From contig CM036199.1 of the NCBI GenBank assembly GCA_020631735.1, positions 22,237,553 through 22,301,552 of the forward strand: a stretch of 64,000 bases of DNA, written 5' to 3'. Origin of the DNA: Saccharum officinarum. Taxonomy: Eukaryota; Streptophyta; Magnoliopsida; Poales; Poaceae. Position numbers and translations under genes: made by a program. Shown here piece after piece: positions 34,801-44,482 of the stretch. Position 1 is the stretch's first letter. Each line of letters opens with the position of its first letter. Below the pieces are notes generated by a model. That model was not told the origin of the DNA and ran no database searches. It saw only the letters and a program-made list of their open reading frames with translations.

Positions 34801-35553
34801 GTGAAGCACCTGCCTCAAGTGCCCTCTTGCGGCTCTTAGAAGCAGCATAGATCGAGTTATTGTTCTCTTGAGTCAGAGCATCACTGATAAATTCATTGAA
34901 GGTAGTGCACTTGCTAGTGCCCATAGTCTTCATCAGCTTTGGGCCGAGGCCTCTTTTAAAGCTAGTAATTTTCTTGGAATCGGTATCCACAAACTCCGTG
35001 GCATACCTTGCCAGGTTGTTGAAAGGATTGCAGATATTCAGTCAAGCTTTTATTGCCTGCGACAGCCTCATAAATTCTGTGTGCTTGATAGCCATAAGAC
35101 CTGGAGGAATATAGTTCCCACGGAATGCGGCCTTGAACTGGTCCCAGCAATCGGGACATTTGCAGGCAGTGTGGAACGATAGTGGCTCCACCAAATACCG
35201 CTGGACCATGCAGTTGGTGAGAAGCATATTCAGTCTTTAGCTCATCAGTCAAGCGAAGCAGACGAAACTTTTGTTCAATAGTATTCAACCACTCATCAGC
35301 TTGCAGTGGTTCCTCCCCTCCTTAAAGAGCGGGGGCTTAGTATCAAGAAAGTCCTTGAAATCACTGTACTGATTGGGTTCTGGGCCTGGCGGCCATGACG
35401 AGCCTCCCGGTTGGCAAGCTGGCGCATAGCATCTGCCAGCATGCGCTGCCCTTCGACCACGGTCTGCATCAACTCAGCCGGGGTAGGTGGTGGCGGAGGG
35501 GGTGGCTGTTCCTCATCCTCATTGCCACGACCCCGACGAAGATTGTACGACAT
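31868..35553 (-). pseudogene. Ty3/gypsy element 1: gag-pol, frameshifted and truncated
   Basis: Starts at the gag ATG 35551-35553 (MSYNLRRGRG). Order on the - strand is gag (35553-34640) with its zinc knuckle near 34570-34625, protease with an intact DSGASHSFIS near 34420-34450, reverse transcriptase (33870-33150, FIDDILIYS near 33500), RNase H (33119-32770) and an integrase fragment (zinc-binding region near 32360, core to 31868). RT before integrase defines Ty3/gypsy. Compared with element 2 it carries many single-base deletions, so no long frame survives. The integrase C-terminus, chromodomain and 3' LTR are lost in the gap. It serves as a useful sense-codon reference for element 2. Confidence 0.9.
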
Positions 35554-36207
35554 CTGCAAAATGCATAGTCAATGAGCACTGACGATGTGGGAAGTTTGTA
35601 GATGAATTATTGTAAATATGTCAAACTGACTTCATGAAATAGACTTCTCAAAATAATCATGGCACATAATTCATCACAACCGCACAATCCATCAAGCGGA
35701 TCAATTGGCGCAATCATGAGAGGGAATCCAACAAGATGTACTTGATAAAGGTTCACTCACAAGGAGCACAACAGTTACTGAACCGTTTACGTTAATATCT
35801 ACGTGATTTTTGAACTTTCGCCGGTACTTGGATTCGATCTCAAATTTTTAGTTGACTGAGAAATGCTACTTCAAACTGACCACAAGAGACTTCTCAACGG
35901 TAGAGTTCCATGGTGGATCATGACTAGCCACCTCGATACCAGCGCGTGCCAAGCAGCACAGCCTTATGTCGCGCGCCATAGGAGGCCCTCGGTTTCGTCG
36001 TGGCACCGAAGGGTGCTAATCGTGACACCATCATCGAACGCAACACAATAAGACATCCAATTGCGATCGAAATTAACAGGTTCCAACTAAACATCCAGGA
36101 AATAGGGTTCGACCTTACATCCCGAAAGTCAAGTTATTACAAAGCCTCACTCCAACCCCAGGAGGCACAAAAGACGATCCTAACATCATAGCTACGTGAT
36201 AACTACT
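35554..36207 (-). other. Spacer between the H3-tail-like ORF and gag (element 1)
   Basis: Non-coding on inspection. The stretch 35890-36040 (GGATCATGACTAGCCACCTC and the following bases) is repeated almost unchanged at 54065-54180 in element 2 and, more diverged, at 61465-61580 in element 3, marking it as a conserved untranslated part of this family. Confidence 0.6.
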
Positions 36208-36820
36208 CTAAGCATCGTCCTCAGAGTCGGTGTCAAGGATCTCCCCGCCATCCTCATCACTAACAGGCTCTAACTCCTCATCTTCTTCTTCTTCTGCTCT
36301 TCTTCTAGTGCTTCTTCTGGTGCGGCATCTTGGGCCCATTGACCTCCACTTCATCATCATCTTCAGCCATGAAGATTCCCGAACCCATGTCCTCATCTGC
36401 GTTGTTGTTTTGAGGCAGCAGAGGATTAAGCTGGTTGTTCAGGCGGTGCACTTCTTCATGAAGATTGTCATTGTATTCTTCAGCATTCTCCAACTGTTGC
36501 TCGAGCTCAAACTGACGAGCTCTCAGAACGTTCTCCTTGTGCCAGGCTTCATCCCTCTAGTTCATGACACGGACCAGCATGCGTTGACAGTTGCGGTTTG
36601 CTACTGTCAATCTCTGGACTGCAAGGGTTTCCTGGTCACGATCACGGATCACTTGCTCCAGTTGCTGACGCGCTGCATTCCTGGCAGCAGTCACTTCAGC
36701 CAATTCTGCCCTCAGCCTTTCCACCTCAGTAGGCTCAGAGCGGGGCTCACGTGGAGCGAGCTGGTGACGAGGTGCCCTGTCTCCAGTGGACTTGCGAGCG
36801 GTCCTCTTAGTACGTGCCAT
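36208..36820 (-). pseudogene. Retroelement ORF with a histone H3 tail-like N-terminus, coiled coil and acidic C-terminus
   Basis: ATG at 36818-36820, 768 bp inside the 5' LTR edge and upstream of gag on the same strand. The first residues read MARTKRTARKSTG and then DRAPRHQLA. Against the histone H3 tail I count 17 identities in the first 21 residues after Met, with the equivalents of R2, K4, T6, R8, K9, S10 and T11 kept. Residues about 30-115 are rich in Glu, Arg, Leu and Ala in a heptad-like pattern, probably a coiled coil. The rest is very acidic (AEDDDEVEVNGP, EEEEDEELEPVSDEDGG). A TAG at 36557-36559 and a one-base deletion near 36330-36340 break this copy. The intact C-terminal frame in element 2 (54363-54535) supports a real ORF of roughly 200 codons. 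No histone fold follows. Function is unknown. Confidence 0.85.
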
Positions 36821-37574
36821 CTGTAGCAAAAAGATACGACTGAAAGTGAGGATCATTTAGGGGATACAAAATTTAATTTAGTCGGGACTATTGAAATTTT
36901 TAAGGAGGGAGTAAATGATATGTATGATATAATTAAACATGATGCATGCACGTTCCGTACACCCTCTCACCTTAGTAGAAACCTAAAGTTCTAACGCTAG
37001 GCAGTGGCATACATACGTTCTCTCATATAAGCGAAACTATCTGTCTACTCGTTACGCTGTTAGTGTACCTGCAGAAAAATCTCATTTCAGCCCAACATTT
37101 TCCAATAAAAGCACACAAGAAAGCAGTAATTTAAATACTTTCCATATACACATCCCCTGATGTATATACTTTAGTATCAAAGCTACCCGATATAAAGGTT
37201 CCCATAATTAAGTGCTTACATAATTACACGGTTTAAACATGTAAGTATGCAAGTCACCAAAACTACTCTCCCCTAGATCGCCGGTTGGACAATCATGCTC
37301 TCACAACTCACACTTACCAGAGCGTCGAGACAATTGATCCATACATTACCACCCAAGTGGATGGCATCCATACAATATCACGCCGTATGGACGACGAAAC
37401 AAAAACAAACAAGGCCCCAAGTTAGTCTTTATAATAAGCCACCTAAGAGTCCTTATTTGGGCTAAGGGATGTGATCACTGGCATACCTAAAAATAATTTT
37501 TAGTGTTTTCACCCTTTTCATAATCAAATACTTTGTTTTTAAATACTCGTACGATGTGTTTAATGTTGAATTAT
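36821..37574 (-). other. 5' untranslated region of element 1
   Basis: Between the primer binding site and the H3-tail-like ORF. No frame of note. The segment 37050-37330 (GTACCTGCAGAAAAATCTC through CACTTACCAGAGCG) has a clear counterpart at 63565-63845 in element 3. Confidence 0.6.
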
Positions 37575-37586
37575 GCTCCGGTACCA
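37575..37586 (-). other. Primer binding site of gypsy element 1
   Basis: On the - strand TGGTACCGGAGC lies two bases inside the LTR edge, close to the initiator tRNA-Met complement TGGTATCAGAGC. Confidence 0.75.
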
Positions 37587-37588
37587 GC

Positions 37589-40500
37589 TGTAACAGAACC
37601 GACCAAATTATAAGAGCACAAGTACAAAAACAAGCACCGAAGCGCTCAAATTTTCGAACTTGAGCCCATATAATCCCGGTAGTCAATCGAAACCACGAAG
37701 GATTTCAAACCAACTTGCTTACAACCAGGATCGCATCATTCAACATACAACATCATACATTACATTTCACAAGTAGTTCTGAAATAAGTTTACACATACG
37801 GAGTCGCAAATATTACAAACCAAGTTTATAAAGTAGCGGAAGCAAACACACACCAGTTGTTTAACTACTGCCAGTCTTGTTGATCAACAACCCACAAAAG
37901 CATCAGGAAAGTACATAAAGATGATCACGCCCTAGTGATCTAGTCTTCGTCACCCGCAGGGTGGAGACAATTTTTGCAGAAGCCTTGATAGAGCATATCA
38001 TCTGCAACAGGAGGGAATAAACCCTGAGTACTGGAATGTACTCAGCTAGACTTACCCGTCGAAAACCAGAAATAAGATGACACAAAGGATTATGCAAGGC
38101 TTACACAAGAGGCTAGCTGACATCACATTTTTGCATAAAGGCATAAGTAATTGAGACTCTTATAACCTGTACTAGCAGTTATTTTTAGCATTTACCTGTC
38201 ATCTATCTTAGCACCTGTACTAAACATGCACTTGATTATAATCAAACAATTATCATCATTATATCCAGAGCAGGTATGAATTGTGGCAACATTGTATCAT
38301 TCCCTTAACCACCGGTTCATTTAATGAGATCTACGTTGCCGCTGCTCAAGTCAAGTGCTCACTAACCGGGAGCGACGGCGATTCGAATCGAATTCCTATC
38401 CAGCTGGAGGGGTATTTCTAACACTCACCGTGCAGACCCCTGCTAGGGTCGCACAGGCCACCGTTTCATATGATTCAGGAATCGCGGGTCCGAATAATGT
38501 CGCGACCCCAGGGCGACACTCTGCCAGGTGATAGGGACTCTAACCCCCCTTGGTCTCACGCCAATGTCCCCAAGCACATCCTTTCTCTCCTCCAAGAAGC
38601 AACCTACCATTCGATTCCCGGCCTGAACCACATTACTCGGCTTCGCGGTCGGAACGACTTATCCGGCCAACTAAGTGTTAGACTGCGTTCAACATGACTC
38701 AAGGACGTACAGCGAATCGGTCCTTAAACGACTCAGACGGGCATAGCTCCACACCCAAGACGTGAAGTGTCTTGCGGCTGTACTATCGAACTCCCGCCCG
38801 GTCTCAATTTCATTTTTAAGCATGGTTCCATCCACGATAGCCATAAAGCCACTCGTGACTCCTTCCTACATCTCGCGGATGACCGGAAATCACCCGACTT
38901 CTACCGTACTAAGCAGGGCTAAGCATTGACACGTGCCTAAACCTAATATAGGATTAAGTACGATATCTGGACAAGGACAGGTATAATGCAACAAGTGTTT
39001 TCATATAACTCCTACAACTTAATGCAGTAAACAATTAAAAGTACTCAAGATTAATTTATAAATCAGTAGGTTCAGCATGCACCGGGGCTTGCTTTTCAGA
39101 AAGGTCGAAGGCCGGTGATCAGGACACTCAGGTAGATCTTCGGTAGGAGCTTCGTCGCCGGTTGGTTCCTCTAGCTGCTCCGGCTGGTCCTGGATTTCCT
39201 TTGGAATCACAGGCTTGAATTCGAGGAGAGTTACCCCTCCGGAACACCTATTGCATGAGTGCACAATAAATATCATGGGTGCATAATGGTGCAACATGCT
39301 CGGAATGAAATGCATTTCAGAAATAAAATATAATAATCTAATCAAGTTACTTTATCAGTACGTGCAAATCTCTTCTCCGGTGGAGAAGTACTTACCTAAT
39401 CTACCCAACCTAAGATATAGTTGTTCATCTTCGGTTAAGGCCCTAACACCTAACAAACACAAGAGTGACATTATTTAGGTTACCACATCCAACCCAAAAT
39501 ATCACGGTAAGACATTCTGGACAGCAGCTACTTGTTTCTAACATAACTGGAGATTCCCAAATCCAAAAGATATGATCTAAGACAATCTGGAAAGCTTAAG
39601 AAATGTACCACAAAATGTTTTCAGACCACAACACTAAATTCCAAAGTTTACCTAGTCCAAATTCCAAAGTTCCAGAATCTGTCCTCCCCAACAGAGAGCA
39701 GTCAATTCTGGACTGTCACTTAAAACAGAAATAACTCCTAAACTACTAAGCCAAATGCTCCCAAATTTTGACACAAGCTAATTTATCAAGTTTACTCCAA
39801 CTTTGGTATTTACAAGTTTTCCAGCAACCACTTTTATTAAGGGTCAAACCCAAAGATACTACCAGCTGTCCAGAAAACCTAGAATTGCAAAGATTAAATA
39901 ATTATTTATGTGACAAACATTCTCTAAGACCAAACTAATACTACTACAAGTTCACAAAGGTCACAAAAACACCAGAAAGTAAGGTGTGCCCACCTAGAAT
40001 ATTTATTTAAACTCATTTCTTAATTTACTTAAGTAATTAAGTGGAATTTCAAACATATATGTAAACTGCTCCTAAAATTCTACAAAAATTACAGGAGACT
40101 CTCTGACCCAAAAAGAGGCTACTGTAAAGATTTAAACTAAATTTATTCACAGGAACTTCCTACACAAAATTCCCAAGCCAAAAAGGCTGATTTTTGTATA
40201 AATAACAAGGCATAGTAAAAAGTGTCAAACAACAGATTTTCTAATTTTCTTGGACACTATAGGGTACCAAGACATTCTCCAAAAAGTTATATGAACATTG
40301 CACATGTAGAAAAATTACAAAAATTCATTTAATTATTTCTTAAAATAACAAGATAGCATTATAACTTGAAAAGTACTTAAGCACTACTACCCAAATTTTT
40401 ACCAGAGCTAGAGCAAGTATAAATTAGTCTACCCACCAAATTTCATAATTTTTAGAACACTGAAACTCGAGATATAATTTAAACAAGTTTGCATGTGATT

Positions 40501-42237
40501 TAAAACACATTTCAAAGACCTATTTAAATATCCAGAAAACTAAACATCCCATAAGCATTTGATAGTTTTCCTAGATCCTACACTTTATTTGGAACCCAAC
40601 AAAATTTGGATCACAATTTTTGGATCTACAAAACCCTAGATAAGAAAATCACAAACATAATTCAAATCTATGAAATAATACAGAAACTGAATTTTCAAAT
40701 AAAACAAAATGGAACCGCTGTGCCAGCCGACCCGACAGCGCGGCCCAGCTCGAGTGGCGCGGCCCGCGACGCACGCGCGGCCTGCTCGGCCATCCCGCCC
40801 GCGCGCACGGGGGCTGACAGCGCGGGCCCGCAGGTCATAGAGAGAAGAGCGGAGGGGAGGAGACGGCCGCGACTCCGGCGAGCTCAAGCTTGCCGACGAT
40901 GGCGTCTCCGGTGACGGGAAGATCACCGACGGTTTCCCCGTGACTTTCCGCACCGACCGAACCAAGCTTGGCTGACCCTATCCCCACCTAGCTACGACGG
41001 CCATGGCGACGGCGGCCCGGTGATGGCGCACGGTGGTGCAGTGGTGAGCTCCGAGCGCCAAGTGGTCACCGGAGGTGCGCATTCGCTCCCTAGGGCCAAG
41101 GCGGACCTAACGAGATTCCTATTGAGGACCGAGGCAAGGTGGAGGAGCATGGCCGCGTATAAGCACCGCAGGCGGCGGTGCGCTGGTGAGCTCCGAGCGG
41201 GGGAAAAGCCGGTAATGCGCCCTTACCCTGCTCGGTTGCTCCAAAGGAGGGTTCGACGAGGTTCGGGAGGTGGTTACGGAGCTGTGGGCGTGGTGTATTG
41301 GCCGGTGGTGCGACGGTGAGCGCACACGACGGCGCAGAGCGCGGGCACCGAAGGCGGCTCGGTTTTCTCCGCTCGGCGAGCTCAGGGCGAGAGAGAGAGG
41401 CAAGGGCGGGAGTGAGGCGGAGGCCGCGTCGTGGCGTTCAAGAAGCCCGCTCGGCCTGACCGGTGGGGCCAAGGCCGGCGTACGGTCGCCACCGCGCGCC
41501 CACGCGGCGGTCGCGGCCTGAGGCCGGTCGGCCACTTCCCCCTGCCCGATCTGAACTGCAACATAGGCAACATCACATTGCAACATTTGCAACATTTACC
41601 ACCCCAAACAGCAGCAGCTTTCAAGCCCTGTAGCTCTAAAACCAGCCCGAATCACGAGATGAGCTAATTAACAAAGTTGTAGCTCATGAAATTCTCTACA
41701 ACTTTGTCAATATGAGCTAAACCTGAATCGACATGTTTTGGGATTTACAGAGCCAGGAACAAAATCTGTTTTTGTGAAACAACAGAAAATCAGCAGCACG
41801 GTAAAGTGAAAATTTGGCCGGCTTAGGGGCTGAATCATGAATTGTGCTAATTGACAAAGTTGAAGCTTACAATTTTTACTACAACTTTGTTAATATGGAC
41901 TTGAACTGGTTTTGCTTCTAAGCTAGTGATTCTGAGGGTTCAGTTTACATGACTTCACTAATTAGCATGGAAACACACTTAGGAGGGCAATTTAGTCACT
42001 TTGGTCAACATGAACATTGTTCCACTAATGATCCTAAGTGTAATTAAGGTGTTGTAAGGTATAATTAGCTACTCTACCCTTTAGTTACACCAACTACCTA
42101 GTGTCAAATGATGTGAATCAAACAAAACTTCAAAACAAATCACATTTGTTGCAACCACATGAATTAACATGAAATGATGCATGCTTATGCTCATGTAATG
42201 CAATGTAATTATGGAGCTAAACACCTGAGGTGTTACA
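37589..42237 (-). repeat. 5' LTR of gypsy element 1 (LTR A, 4,649 bp)
   Basis: On the + strand it starts TGTAACAGAACCGACC and ends AACACCTGAGGTGTTACA, the inverted TGTAAC/GTTACA ends of a Tekay-type LTR. It aligns over its length with LTR B (44483-49300). It holds a conserved block (38355-38761), long AT-rich parts and a GC-rich island (40720-41540). The length is exceptional for a gypsy LTR. Frames inside it are not supported as genes. Confidence 0.85.
38355..38761. repeat. Conserved LTR block, copy A
   Basis: About 405 bp starting GTGCTCACTAACCGGGAG and ending CACACCCAAGAC. It is nearly the same in LTR B (45250-45658) and LTR C (55314-55722). Compared with B and C this copy has two one-base contractions in homopolymers (near 38510 and 38545). 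Confidence 0.85.
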
Positions 42238-43268
42238 ATGGAGTTATCTTTATTTATTTCCGCTTGCTAGACTTTGATATATTTATGTAATGGATTAAAT
42301 ACTCGTGATGTAATAAAGCACTGTGCTTAGTATTCTCCTTTAATTTGTCTCTATATGTGTGTAATTGATTCCTAGGCACACATATAATTTATATCCAAAT
42401 TTGCCTTTAAATTTGGGTACGACATATAATCATCTTTTCATCTTTAGCGAACAGTCAATGACATGCTGGTCGACCTGTAAATCACAACATTTAGGGTCAC
42501 AGCGTTGTCAGAGACTGTTTTGGAAGCAAAATAGGATCAGCTCCTAATAATGTGATGCAGATATATACCTGTTTTTCTTTGAGATGGTCTCAGGAATGCC
42601 TGATCTCATCATGGATGCAATGTCTGTTGCTTACTAAGCGTGCTCCGGCATGTAAATTATATGTTTGATTGGCTTTTATCTGGTTCCTACTGAAAAATAT
42701 AATGAAATGAACCCTACATTATTGGCCTACCATCATCATGCCGTCATGCCAATTTTCCAACCAAGAATCAAGCATACCAACTTTTTTCTCCGGCTACCAT
42801 ATATGAAGATCACTTCATCATTTCAATTTTGTCAGTAAGCACAAGGAATTGGTTGTGATACTGTTTGCTACGATAGAGCATCTAGGGTGCTGTCCACAGT
42901 TGGTGTTGGGACATGGTGGGTTCCGCAGAAAAGCAACAAAAACACATGTCCATGTGGACTACATGGCTTATCCCAGCCATCCATGCACTTCATCTTAACC
43001 ATTAAATGTATTGCATCCCTAAATTCACATCCGCCCACCAATTCTCATGCACTACAACTCAATTGTTGGATTCATAGTGCACGGCTGTGACAAGCCATGT
43101 GATCGCAGGGGCATGTGGAAATTTAGGTGAGAAAAAGGGTCTGACACAAGCAGTTCAGGAAAGGCTTCGATTCTCTTGTGCTATCCACGTTGTGGTGGTT
43201 GTTGAAAGAGGGCGGGACGTGCGGTGGTTTATGCCATTCTAGTCATGGACCGACCAATAAGAAACACT
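42238..43268. other. Target DNA between elements 1 and 2, possible older LTR
   Basis: No gene seen. The first 120 bp (TTTATTTATTTCCGCTTGC through GTAATAAAGCACTGTGC) look like the end of another gypsy LTR, so element 1 may have inserted into an older retroelement. The remainder is unassigned. Confidence 0.35.
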
Positions 43269-43270
43269 TA

Positions 43271-43496
43271 CTCCCTCTATCCTAAAATATAAGAAATTCA
43301 AGTTTGTCCTAAGTCAAATAATTATGCGAAGTTTGACCAAATTTATTGAGAAGAGTATTAATATCTATCAAGATGTCAATTGTGAAAATATATTTCATAA
43401 CTATCGATGATGCTAATTTGATGTCGTTCGTTTCTAGATTTTTAGTCAAAGTTAATAGAGTTCGGCTTAGAACAAACTTGGATACCATGGAGGAAG
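43271..43496. mobile_element. Stowaway-type MITE, about 226 bp
   Basis: Starts CTCCCTCTATCCTAAAATAT, ends with the complement of CTTCCTCCATGG, and is flanked by TA on both sides (43269-43270 and 43497-43498). The CTCCCTCCGT-type terminus and TA duplication are the signature of grass Stowaway (Tc1/Mariner-derived) MITEs. No coding capacity. Confidence 0.8.
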
Positions 43497-44482
43497 TACT
43501 TTGTGAGTCAAAGTCTATATTGCCCTTGCCAAATTTGAAAAAAAAACTATAAACTCACCCACCTTAAAAATCGACTGAAAAGCTTTAGATCTCACCAAGT
43601 ACTACAATTTTGATGTAGATTTTCTCATCTGAGGTCCTTAAAAAGTTAAAAAAATTGAATTTTAAAATCTAATGACTTAAAATGAATATTTGGATCTCCA
43701 AACAATCTGAAATAAATAAGTTGCCAAACAAAGTTGTAGATCGTGTTAAGAGATATCAGTTCCATATAGTCCATGTCAACAAGATCATTTGAAAAAAAAA
43801 TTGGCTTCCAAATTAGATAACATAAAACAAATATTTGGTCCCTTAAACGATCTCAACTAAAAAAGTTGTCACAATAAAGTTATAGAATGTGTTAAGAGCT
43901 ACATATTTGGTATAGACCATATTAGCATTTAACATAATTTATTTTGAAATTAAAAAATTTTGAATTTCAAAATGAAGTAACTATCTCAGCCTTTGATAAA
44001 ATAATTATCAACTATGAAATTGATGAGCTTTAAAATTTTCATATAATGTTGGTTTTCATATGAATTCATATAAAAAATATGTTTTTTATACAAGAGATAC
44101 CACCTAACATGTGGGTCCCCGTTGCCACGTCTCAGCAAAACCATCTATGAAACCACATTGAAATGGTGGAGAGGGTAATTTATCCGGTTTTAAAAGTTAA
44201 GATGTGTATGTTGTATGGAATTGGAGTTTGGGGGTGTTCATCAAACTTAGTGACAATTTTAGGGGAGGGTTAGTTTTAAAACGGACTTGACTCTAGTTTC
44301 TTTGTGATGGCTTCTTAGGGGTAAACCTAGGCTTGTCATTGTTATCTTATAACTCTTTTATTTAGTCACCTTCTTCTCTCTTATAATAATATAAAGCCAC
44401 AAAAAAATGTGACCTTTTCTTTGTCTCTTTAACTTTGTATTTGGTTTCTTTTGCTTTTAAAAATTTGCAGTAGGAGGAAACC
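43497..44482. other. AT-rich spacer left of element 2, probable MITE debris
   Basis: No gene seen. A block near 43695-43765 (CAAACAATCTGAAATAAAT through GTGTTAAGAGATA) is imperfectly repeated near 43850-43910, a pattern seen in Mutator-like MITEs. It ends at the LTR of element 2. Confidence 0.35.

Noticed and set aside
36818..36820. A genuine histone H3 gene or pseudogene at the H3-like start
   Set aside because: Only the tail is H3-like. The histone fold is absent, the following sequence is a coiled coil and acidic tail, and the ORF sits between LTR and gag in sense with the element.
42887..43090. A 67-codon + strand frame in the spacer between elements 1 and 2
   Set aside because: Short, without domain or splice context, and in a repeat-rich spacer.
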